This document shows, piece after piece, positions 25,249 through 33,164 of a stretch of DNA of 64,000 nt. The stretch spans positions 310,001-374,000 of the forward strand of contig CP060531.1 of assembly GCA_016806715.1 (NCBI GenBank), in the 5' to 3' direction. This DNA comes from Thermoplasmatales archaeon. GTDB lineage: Archaea; Thermoplasmatota; Thermoplasmata; Thermoplasmatales; Thermoplasmataceae. Under the pieces are notes generated by a model. That model saw only the letters and a program-made list of their open reading frames with translations, made no database searches and was not told the origin of the DNA. The translations under genes were made by a program, and so were the position numbers. The first letter of the stretch is position 1, and every line of letters begins with the position of its first letter.

Positions 25249-28203
25249 ATGAATATGACAGGTAAAGAAAAAGAAGTAGTGATAAACGGGAAAAAAGTGA
25301 AATCTGCAGGGACAACAGTCCTGGAAGTTCTTCTTGAGAACGGTATTGAGGTGCCCCATATATGCTTCCAGCCAAATCTTGGACCGATCCAGAGTTGTGA
25401 TACTTGCGTAGTCAGCGTTAATGGCAGGATGGTCAGATCGTGTGCTGAGCCTATTTCCGATGGATTAAAAATAGATACTGTAAACAGCAGTATAATTGAA
25501 TTGCAGACAGAGGCTACTAACAGAATTCTTCGAAATCATGACATGTACTGTACGGTGTGCGAGAATAACAATGGGGACTGTGCGCTTCACAACACGGTTC
25601 ACAATCTCGGGATAGACCAGCAGAAATACTCGTTTGAGACAAAGCCCTACCCGGTTGACGATAGCAATCCTTTCTATGTTTACGATCCGAACCAGTGTAT
25701 ACTGTGTGGAAGGTGTGTTGAAGCCTGCCAGGATGTCGAGGTGAACGAGACCCTTTCAATAGACTGGACACTTGAACGCCCGAGGGTTGTGTGGGACAAT
25801 AGCGTTCCCATAAACGATTCTTCATGTGTCTCATGCGGTCATTGCGTTACTGTCTGCCCCGTGAATGCATTGATGGAGAAGTCCATGCTGGGGAATGCCG
25901 GTTTCTTTACAGGAATAAGGGAGAAGACAAAGAAGAAGATGATAAACCTGGTCAAGGACATGGAGCCCACGCTTGGAATGAAGCCGGTTATGGCAATAAG
26001 CAACATCGAGTCAGCCATGCGTAAATCACAGATCAGGAAAACAAAAACAGTCTGCACGTATTGCGGCGTGGGCTGTTCATTCGAGATGTGGACCAAGGGC
26101 AGGGAAATCCTCAAAGTCCAGCCACTGCCGGAATCTCCTGCGAACGGGATTTCAACGTGCATTAAGGGAAAATTTGGCTGGGACTTCGTTAACAGCCGCG
26201 ACAGGCTTACAAACCCTCTTATCAGGGAAGGTAGCCATTTCAGGTCAGCATCCTGGGAGGAAGCAATAAGAACAGTTGCCGATCGTCTCGTGGCGGTGAA
26301 GGAAAAATACGGCGGGGATGCAATAGAATTCATTGCATCATCAAAGGGAACAAATGAGGAGGCTTTCCTGATGCAGAAGCTTGCCAGACAGGTTTTCGGG
26401 ACCAACAATGTCGACAACAGTTCCAGATTCTGCCAGGCACCGGCAACAATGGGATTGTGGCGCACCGTTGGTTATGGCGGGGACTCCGGATCCATTAGTG
26501 ACATATACAATTCTGACCTTGTAATAGCGGTTGGAACAAACACAGCCGAATCGCATCCAGTGATTGCTACGCGCGTGAAGAGGGCACACAAGCTCAACCA
26601 CCAGAAGCTCATAGTATCAGACCTGAGGAAGCATGAAATGGCTGAACGTGCAGACATTTTCCTGCACCCGAAACCTGGCACTGACCTGGTCTGGCTTTCA
26701 GCGGTTTCCAGATACATAATAGATCAGGGGTGGGAGGACAGGAAGTTCATAGCCGATATGGTAACCGGCTTTGATGATTACAGGAAGAGTCTTGAACCGT
26801 TCACGCTTGAATATGCTGAAAACATCACCGGTATCGACAAAGATACGCTGGTAAGGGTGGCGGAAACCATACACAGTGCAAAGAGCATGTGCATTCTCTG
26901 GGCGATGGGAGTCACACAGCACCAGTCTGGTAGTGATACATCCACATCAATATCCAATCTGCTCCTTTTGACAGGAAACTACGGAAGGCCTGGCACAGGA
27001 GCTTATCCCTTGAGAGGACACAACAATGTGCAGGGAGCAAGCGATTTCGGCGCAATGGATGCCTACCTGCCCGGATACCAGGAAGTGTCAGATGATGCTG
27101 CCAGGAAGAAATTTGAGGAAGAATGGGCTTGTAAAATCCCCTCAGCTCCGGGGTTGGATAACAATACCTGTATTGAAGGGATATCAGACGGAAGAATCAG
27201 GAGCATGTACATAATCGGAGAAGAGCTTGTCACGACCGGTTCGTCCACAAACTATATCAGGCAGATGCTGGACAAGCTTGATTTCCTGGTAGTACAGGAT
27301 GCATTCCTTTCAGAGACAGCAAAGCACGCCGACGTTGTCCTTCCAGCAAGCGTGAGCGTTGAGAAGGATGGTACTTTCACAAACACTGAGAGACGCATAC
27401 AGCGGATATACAGTGTCATGAGTCCCATTGGAAAATCAAAGCCTGACTGGGAAATAATCCAGATGATTGCAAAACAATTGGGTTTCCATTGGGGTTACAG
27501 GCATCCCTCTGAGATTATGGACGAGGCCGCGAGGTTGTCTCCAATTTTTGCCGGAGTATCATACGACAGGCTGGAAGGATTCGCAAGCCAGCAGTGGCCT
27601 GTGGATGAAAAGGGAAGCGATTCTCCTATGCTCTATGGACAGGAGTTCCACTTCCCGGACGGGAAAGCCCGGTTTTACCCTCTGGAATTCACTCACCCGC
27701 TCGCTGTCGATGAGGAATTTGACCTTCATCTCAATAACGGGAGGTTACTGGAACACTTCCACGAAGGCAATGAAACATACAGGAGCCCCGGGATAAGAGA
27801 GAAAGTCCCAAATACATTTGTGGAAATTTCTCCTGAACTTGCAGAGGATAGGGAAATAGAGAACGGTGACGAAGTCAGGATTATTTCCAGGTGGGGTCAC
27901 CTCAGGACACGAGTTCTTGTGACGGATAGAGTATCCGGGAAGGAATTGTACATGCCGATGAATGATGGGGGTGAAGCAGCCGTGAACCTGCTAACAAGCA
28001 GGTTGATGGATCCAACCGTACATACGCCCGCTTACAAGGAACTCCCTGTAAAGATGGAAAAAATATCAGGCGTGAAACCGGTTATTCCACTGCCAAGGAC
28101 CAATCCCCGGTATGGACATCCGAGACCACAAACAGGAATCCGAATAGAAGAAAAGTGGAAAAGGAAGGACTTCCAGCCAATTGTAAATAAGGGAGGAAGC
28201 TGA
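25249..28203 (+). CDS. Molybdopterin oxidoreductase, formate dehydrogenase alpha-like, with C-Q active site
   Basis: 984 residues. From the N-terminus: NuoG-like 2Fe-2S domain (CFQPN...CDTC...C), His/Cys cluster (CTVC...C), two 4Fe-4S motifs (CILCGRCVEAC, CVSCGHCVTVC), then the molybdenum domain with 4Fe-4S (CTYCGVGC...C). C395 is the expected Mo ligand (NNVDNSSRFCQAP), but residue 396 is Gln where formate dehydrogenases have His. The second catalytic Arg (YPLRGHNNVQG) is present. Cytoplasmic; no Tat signal. Linked to DUF1641 and FdhD genes as in the Bacillus yrhDE-type clusters. Formate dehydrogenase is the obvious family call, but the Cys-Gln pair leaves room for another oxidation substrate. 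Confidence 0.85.
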   Translation: MNMTGKEKEVVINGKKVKSAGTTVLEVLLENGIEVPHICFQPNLGPIQSCDTCVVSVNGRMVRSCAEPISDGLKIDTVNSSIIELQTEATNRILRNHDMYCTVCENNNGDCALHNTVHNLGIDQQKYSFETKPYPVDDSNPFYVYDPNQCILCGRCVEACQDVEVNETLSIDWTLERPRVVWDNSVPINDSSCVSCGHCVTVCPVNALMEKSMLGNAGFFTGIREKTKKKMINLVKDMEPTLGMKPVMAISNIESAMRKSQIRKTKTVCTYCGVGCSFEMWTKGREILKVQPLPESPANGISTCIKGKFGWDFVNSRDRLTNPLIREGSHFRSASWEEAIRTVADRLVAVKEKYGGDAIEFIASSKGTNEEAFLMQKLARQVFGTNNVDNSSRFCQAPATMGLWRTVGYGGDSGSISDIYNSDLVIAVGTNTAESHPVIATRVKRAHKLNHQKLIVSDLRKHEMAERADIFLHPKPGTDLVWLSAVSRYIIDQGWEDRKFIADMVTGFDDYRKSLEPFTLEYAENITGIDKDTLVRVAETIHSAKSMCILWAMGVTQHQSGSDTSTSISNLLLLTGNYGRPGTGAYPLRGHNNVQGASDFGAMDAYLPGYQEVSDDAARKKFEEEWACKIPSAPGLDNNTCIEGISDGRIRSMYIIGEELVTTGSSTNYIRQMLDKLDFLVVQDAFLSETAKHADVVLPASVSVEKDGTFTNTERRIQRIYSVMSPIGKSKPDWEIIQMIAKQLGFHWGYRHPSEIMDEAARLSPIFAGVSYDRLEGFASQQWPVDEKGSDSPMLYGQEFHFPDGKARFYPLEFTHPLAVDEEFDLHLNNGRLLEHFHEGNETYRSPGIREKVPNTFVEISPELAEDREIENGDEVRIISRWGHLRTRVLVTDRVSGKELYMPMNDGGEAAVNLLTSRLMDPTVHTPAYKELPVKMEKISGVKPVIPLPRTNPRYGHPRPQTGIRIEEKWKRKDFQPIVNKGGS

Positions 28204-28204
28204 A

Positions 28205-28678
28205 ATGTCCAAGTCCATTTCACGCGTAGTCGATGAAGATAATGTCAAAAAGGGGGAGCAGGAGGCAATAAATGCTTTTTCAGAAGCTGCCGGAAGAGAT
28301 ACCGACGAATTCACTCGCCTGGTTAAGGCGCTGAGTGAGAGTGGATTGATTTCTATCATTACATCAATTGCGGAAAATTACCAGGATGTTCTTGCCACAT
28401 TGACAGAGGAACTATCTGACACTCGAATGTCTAATTTTATCAGGAATTTATCTGCAATTTACACCTTACTCTCAAGAATACCGCCTGATATTGTAAGGGG
28501 GTTCGTGAATAACTCGGCGGATGAGATAATTTCCGGTGCCAAAAATGGAGATCACAAATCCCTTGGGCTATTATCGGTCAATTCGCTCATAAAGGACTCG
28601 GACGTAAGTTCGGGACTCAGGATACTGATAGGTATGATGAAAGGTTTCACTAAACCCGGTAAGGATGGTGAAAAATGA
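28205..28678 (+). CDS. DUF1641 protein, FDH cluster partner
   Basis: 157 residues, soluble, mainly helical, with the DUF1641 pattern ALSESGLISIITSIAENYQDVLATL shortened here and the C-terminal GLRILIGMMKGFTK. Such proteins regularly sit beside FDH-like alpha subunits (Bacillus YrhD) and are assumed to be a subunit or assembly partner; no activity is known. It follows the large subunit by 1 base and its end overlaps fdhD by 4 bases, so the three genes are one operon. Confidence 0.83.
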   Translation: MSKSISRVVDEDNVKKGEQEAINAFSEAAGRDTDEFTRLVKALSESGLISIITSIAENYQDVLATLTEELSDTRMSNFIRNLSAIYTLLSRIPPDIVRGFVNNSADEIISGAKNGDHKSLGLLSVNSLIKDSDVSSGLRILIGMMKGFTKPGKDGEK

Positions 28679-29496
28679 TCGGGATCACCAGGAACCCGGG
28701 TTACATGCCGAAGAGGATATCGAGGTTCTCTGAGTATGCAGGTAGCCAGGAGAGTCTGGATCAGGTTGTTGTTGAGGAGCCGCTCGAGATACGCATTTCC
28801 CATCTGGGAAAGATTAGAAGAATAGCGGTTACCATGCGGACACCAGTAGGCGATAGAGAGCTTGCGGTAGGGTTTCTATTCACGGAGGGTATTATAAAGT
28901 CGCCCACAGATATCGTGGCAGTAGACCATACTCAGGGAGAAAACGTAGTCACGGTGGAGCTGGGAGACGAGGTAAATGTTGTCGAACCAGCGGGCAGGAA
29001 TTTCTATCTGAGTTCCAGCTGCGGTGTCTGTGGAAAGGAAAGCATCAATGATATATTCGTAAAGGGCAGGGGAATCATCAGGGATTCATTTACCGTTGAA
29101 AAGAGCGTTATTCTATCACTTACAGAGAAGATGCAAAGGAATCAACGCCTATTCGAATTTACGGGTGGCATACATGCTGCCGGTATCTTCGACACACTGG
29201 GTACACATATTGTAACAATGGAAGATGTAGGTAGGCACAATGCAGTTGACAAATGCATAGGATACCTTCTTTCTAATGGGATCTTGGGAAAACAACCACT
29301 CATTTTGCAGATTAGCGGAAGAGCTGGTTTTGAAATTCTACAGAAAGCTGCAGTTGCTGGATTGCCGTTTGTTTCATCCGTTTCAGCTCCCTCGACCCTG
29401 GCTATAGAAGTTGCGGACACCTTTGGGATGACCCTTGCCAGCTTTGTCAGGAAAGACCGATTCAATGTCTATTCCCATCAGGAAAGGGTGCGGTAA
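28675..29496 (+). CDS. fdhD: FdhD sulfurtransferase for formate dehydrogenase maturation
   Basis: 273 residues. FdhD delivers sulfur from a cysteine desulfurase to the bis-MGD cofactor of formate dehydrogenases, which need the sulfido ligand. The two catalytic Cys are in SSCGVCGKES (C116 and C119), and the GG.HAA-like GGIHAAGIFDT and VGRHNAVDKCIG are family hallmarks. Its ATG overlaps the DUF1641 stop. As the only fdhD in view it may serve both molybdoenzymes in this window. Its presence argues that the C-Q enzyme is also of the formate-dehydrogenase type. Confidence 0.93.
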   Translation: MIGITRNPGYMPKRISRFSEYAGSQESLDQVVVEEPLEIRISHLGKIRRIAVTMRTPVGDRELAVGFLFTEGIIKSPTDIVAVDHTQGENVVTVELGDEVNVVEPAGRNFYLSSSCGVCGKESINDIFVKGRGIIRDSFTVEKSVILSLTEKMQRNQRLFEFTGGIHAAGIFDTLGTHIVTMEDVGRHNAVDKCIGYLLSNGILGKQPLILQISGRAGFEILQKAAVAGLPFVSSVSAPSTLAIEVADTFGMTLASFVRKDRFNVYSHQERVR

Positions 29497-29954
29497 AGGT
29501 AACGGAACCAGAAAGGGCAGGAAAATGCATAGCAGAGATGGTCATGAAAGAAATCACCATGTCTGAATTCTAAGGTATCTGCGGATATCAATGGTCCCCT
29601 TTAATATTTTTAGGCATTTCATTCCCTGCCTGAAGGCACGGAGCTTTCCCCCATAACACTATCAGGTCCTGTGCACCAAAAAAAGGACCCCGGATTGATA
29701 GTAACTTATTGCCGGGACATATTTATTCCCAGAACTGACACGCTCCAATGAATTTCAGACTTCATTGGATCATAGCGTTCCATTGGACATCGATTACAGG
29801 AGCTTTCGTGTTTTTCAGCGTACCTGAAATACCGGCAAGCCTGTTGTAATCTGCACAGTGAGCAGGAGGCAGATGTCTTGTCTCCTTCTCATCAGAATAT
29901 GGTCACTAAATCCCGTGTTCGTCGCAGGCATATCTCTACCAGTGATCCAGGTCC
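29497..29954. other. Intergenic region with small inverted repeats
   Basis: Past the fdhD operon there is no intact gene. CCAATGAA/TTCATTGG (29745-29752 and 29761-29768) is a perfect 8-base hairpin with an 8-base loop. A transposon-end-like hairpin (next entry) is also here. Short translated patches on the minus strand near 29800 suggest a decayed gene but are too weak to name. Confidence 0.4.
29621..29651 (-). repeat. IS200/IS605 right-end-like hairpin (remnant)
   Basis: On the minus strand this reads GAAAGCTCCGTGCC-TTCA-GGCAGGGAATG, very like the right end of IS200/IS605 elements, where GAAAGCTCC..CCTTCAGG.. is also the 3' end of the omega RNA. There is no tnpA or tnpB beside it. The stem has one G-G mismatch, so a decayed copy or a chance resemblance is possible. 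Confidence 0.35.
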
Positions 29955-30323
29955 CTATTTTTTCTCTTCCACCTTTTTCAGCATGGGGCTTATAGAAACA
30001 CCAATAACGGAACCAAGTGATGCAACCACCAGAACTATGATCCCGGTGAAGACCATGAATGTCAATGATCCGCCAGGGATACCTGCAATGTTGGCTACGA
30101 GTGCAGATTCAGAGATCCGGAATGATCCGTTGTATGAAAGAATCTGTACTGCAGTTCCAAGGGCAGCTGCGAATCCTATAAGGAATGAACCCTTTGCCGA
30201 CTGTACAAGAAACAGGCCTACTATAATCTCAGGTAAAAAGATCAGGTACCAATAGTAGCTGAATGACAGCGCATATGAGAGAACAAAACTGATAAGAAAT
30301 GCCGTTGCCAGGGAGTATCTCAT
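29955..30323 (-). CDS. Small membrane protein, function unknown
   Basis: About 122 residues with four hydrophobic segments (LATAFLISFVLSYAL, LIFLPEIIVGLFLV, GFAAALGTAVQIL, FTGIIVLVVASLGSVIG) and a charged KKVEEKK tail. No family recognised. Start at 30323 is favoured because GGAGGGGTGG lies 8 bases before that ATG and overlaps the end of the upstream gene; an earlier ATG at 30341 falls inside that gene. Probably cotranslated with the penicillin-acylase-like protein. Confidence 0.6.
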   Translation of the reverse strand: MRYSLATAFLISFVLSYALSFSYYWYLIFLPEIIVGLFLVQSAKGSFLIGFAAALGTAVQILSYNGSFRISESALVANIAGIPGGSLTFMVFTGIIVLVVASLGSVIGVSISPMLKKVEEKK

Positions 30324-30324
30324 T

Positions 30325-32907
30325 TTATACCACCCCTCCATAACCTGTGAAGAATACGGATGGTGCCGTCTCCGGGATCAGTCTGTAATAGGTTCCATCG
30401 TTCCACGCCGTGAATGTATTGGAATAATAGGCGCTGAGTGGATTTTCAGAAATTCCCCCGGGATATATACCCACTGCCCTCTGGGGGTGGCTCATGTTTA
30501 CAACCATCCTCCAGGATGGCCCGAAATCGGAGACAAGCCCGTAGGCGGCATTGATTGTGTTGCCATCCCCGGCAGCCGGAAGTTGCTGGGTATTCATGGG
30601 CGATACTCCAAAGAAACTGGACAACACTCTCTGATGAATGTTCCCCCAGTCCCAGCGGCTGGACATAGAACCGTAATTGGACTCAAGGTATCTGATTGTC
30701 TGATTATAAGCGAGAAGCATGACATCGGTTTCATTTCTGGACTGCCCGGTCATGGGGTCGTTGAACCAGTGAATAGATTGATTTGTAGCTGTCCAGTTGA
30801 TTATATCCTCGATCAGGGGCCCATGGTACGTTGCATCGGCACCAAGGAAGAATGAGGTCTGGTTAAGCCCCTCGGACGGAGTTATGTTATAATGCTGAAG
30901 ATAAGGCCTGAAGGTGTCATTTACAAGGTTTATCAGCCAGAAATAATATATTGTGGCAGCGGTAGAGTTTATGGTCATATTACCGTTCCAGGCTGAGAGA
31001 TTTGAATATCCTGTTTCACCAGGCGTCTCTCCATATACAAGTGAGTTGAGGAGTGGCTTGAGGAGTATATTTGTGGTGAAGTCGTGTACGGACAGCTGGA
31101 TATTCTCCATTTTCTGCGTGTTGAGACCGGATGTTGTGTTCAGGAGAGATTGTATTTCATCCGCCCTGTACCCGGACTCGTAATCCCATCCTATGTAGTA
31201 AGAATAATTTGAAGACACCGTGATCTGGTTGGCTGAAAATACATACCCTCTTGCCGGATTGTAGAGGGATGGTATTTTTTCCGTGGGAATAAATCCTTCC
31301 CAGTTGTACTGTCCTGTCCCGGGTAGAATTCCCCGAGGGTTTCCGGCATTAATTACCGGGTAATTTCCGTAGGGAAATATACCAATGTTACCACTGGAGT
31401 CAGCCACTGCCCAGTTCTGAATTGCCACCTTGAAATATGTCGTAAGATTCTGCCTGAACTGGCTTACTGAATTTGCTCTGTCATTGTGGATCACAGCAGA
31501 AATTTCATACGATGGATAAAGACCTGTCCAGTCCATTGCAATCGGGGAGCTGCCGTTCTGCAACACAACCCCATTGGCGGCACGTTCAACAGATAACCTG
31601 TAATTGCTCTCACCCTTAACAGGTATGGATTCATTGATGACCTGGAATTTGTTCCATGTGCCATTCATGTAATACATATAGGGGTGGGTGGAATTTACTG
31701 TTTCAGCATAAAAATACGTTTCCTGTACCTGGCCGTTAGTGGCGCCCCATGAAACATTGGTGTTATGGCCAAGAATAATGCCTGGAAAACCGGGAAAAAT
31801 AACACCAACAGCGTTCTCTCCCGGAGAGACAAGCTGGAACCCTATCCATATTGATGGGGCTGATGTCGTAAGGTGGGGGTCGTTAGCAAGAAGGGCGGAT
31901 GAATTATTCGTCTTAATGCTATTGACTGCCCAGTCGTTGCTTCCAAAATCCCTGAAAGTAGCATACTGAATGTTCAGTGAACCGTTAACGTTCAGATACT
32001 TTTCAAATACTGAGGAATCTTCGGTGTTGACATGCGAATATGCCTGGAGTATACTGGCATCGCTCAAGGCAATTCCAGCTGCATTTACTCCTGTGTAATT
32101 ATAGGATGGAGCATATAGGGTCAGATTCTGCAGGTCCCCCGTCCCATTATAAATCTGGTGGTTTGCCGAGTAAGGTACGATGGGGTTCTGGATTCCTGAT
32201 GGATAGGCAGCATAGATGCCGTGCACTACACTTTCTGGCATCTTCTGGAGGGCATAATTGAAGTAAAGGGGATCCATCCCGCCTGCGCTATTCTGCCATA
32301 TAAAAAGCTGTTGCACTGCGAGGACGTCTGTAGCATTCCACGTGTGTGGCTGGTAATCAAGAAGCTTGAAGAGAAGCGGGGTTGTGGAGGGAGTCAGGGA
32401 ATTGATATAAGCATTTATGCCCAGGGCAAAATTATGAATTGCCAGATAGGTAAGACTTGTCCTTGACATGTTTGCCAGTTCTTCCTGTGCGATCTGGTAG
32501 TCTTCCAGCGTTCTGTAGAAAATATCCGACGAAAGCACGGAAGGCCCAACAACCTGTGATAAGGTACCAAGTGCGGTTCTTTTCAGGAAATCCATCTCTT
32601 CTAGCCTGTACTGCGCCTCAAGGTACCCCTGTTCGTAGTACATTCCCCATGTGGTGTTGGAATTTACCCCTATAAATCCATCCGCTTCCCTGTAAATCAG
32701 GATGCTGGAGCGTGACCCATTGACAGTTACATTAAGGTACTGCACTCCGGTAGAATAGGCAGGCACATGTGGATTCCAGACTCCGGAGGAAGGGTTAAGG
32801 AATTGTTGTAGTGGCGGGAGACCCCCAATTGGTATTGCAGTTACAACAAGAACCACTGAAACAATTATTACGGACGCGACAAGTGACCTGACCTTTGGGC
32901 CTCTCAT
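30325..32907 (-). CDS. Secreted penicillin acylase-family Ntn hydrolase
   Basis: 860 residues. An N-terminal hydrophobic segment (SLVASVIIVSVVLVV) serves as signal or anchor. The family signature GSNDWAV holds the nucleophile Ser (about residue 323), which becomes the N-terminus of the beta chain after self-cleavage. LLANDPHL follows, and GYVFSANQ and SGYRADEIQSLL are later motifs of the family. Many N-x-S/T sites fit a glycosylated outer protein. Enzymes of this family hydrolyse amide bonds of penicillins or of acyl-homoserine lactones; the substrate here is unknown. ATG 32907 sits 28 bases after a TATA box. Confidence 0.9.
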   Translation of the reverse strand: MRGPKVRSLVASVIIVSVVLVVTAIPIGGLPPLQQFLNPSSGVWNPHVPAYSTGVQYLNVTVNGSRSSILIYREADGFIGVNSNTTWGMYYEQGYLEAQYRLEEMDFLKRTALGTLSQVVGPSVLSSDIFYRTLEDYQIAQEELANMSRTSLTYLAIHNFALGINAYINSLTPSTTPLLFKLLDYQPHTWNATDVLAVQQLFIWQNSAGGMDPLYFNYALQKMPESVVHGIYAAYPSGIQNPIVPYSANHQIYNGTGDLQNLTLYAPSYNYTGVNAAGIALSDASILQAYSHVNTEDSSVFEKYLNVNGSLNIQYATFRDFGSNDWAVNSIKTNNSSALLANDPHLTTSAPSIWIGFQLVSPGENAVGVIFPGFPGIILGHNTNVSWGATNGQVQETYFYAETVNSTHPYMYYMNGTWNKFQVINESIPVKGESNYRLSVERAANGVVLQNGSSPIAMDWTGLYPSYEISAVIHNDRANSVSQFRQNLTTYFKVAIQNWAVADSSGNIGIFPYGNYPVINAGNPRGILPGTGQYNWEGFIPTEKIPSLYNPARGYVFSANQITVSSNYSYYIGWDYESGYRADEIQSLLNTTSGLNTQKMENIQLSVHDFTTNILLKPLLNSLVYGETPGETGYSNLSAWNGNMTINSTAATIYYFWLINLVNDTFRPYLQHYNITPSEGLNQTSFFLGADATYHGPLIEDIINWTATNQSIHWFNDPMTGQSRNETDVMLLAYNQTIRYLESNYGSMSSRWDWGNIHQRVLSSFFGVSPMNTQQLPAAGDGNTINAAYGLVSDFGPSWRMVVNMSHPQRAVGIYPGGISENPLSAYYSNTFTAWNDGTYYRLIPETAPSVFFTGYGGVV

Positions 32908-32930
32908 GGTAAAACATAACAGGTACAAGG

Positions 32931-32940
32931 ATATTTAAAT
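32931..32940 (-). promoter_or_regulatory. TATA box of the penicillin-acylase gene
   Basis: ATTTAAATAT on the minus strand, centred 28 bases before ATG 32907. It excludes the frame's earlier TTG at 32928, which would lie within the promoter. Confidence 0.6.
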
Positions 32941-33164
32941 TTTGCAGCGGTCATGAGAAAGCAGAAGAAAATTCCGCATGCGAGATTGGTCTTGTCATTG
33001 CTGCTTGAAATTGTTGTTCAACACATTTTTCAGTTTTGCCGCTGTTTCCTGCATTCACAGCAATATTGGCCCGAAAAACCTGTGCGGGTAAACTCCCTGA
33101 TACTGTCGCCTGATGTAGATAAAAATGCTCATATACGTGTATGTCGTATATTTTTCGAATACAA

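Noticed and set aside
29780-29950. Minus-strand patches (TGLPVF, YFRYA) recalling DDE transposases
   Set aside because: They lie in different frames with stops, and the similarity is only a few residues long.
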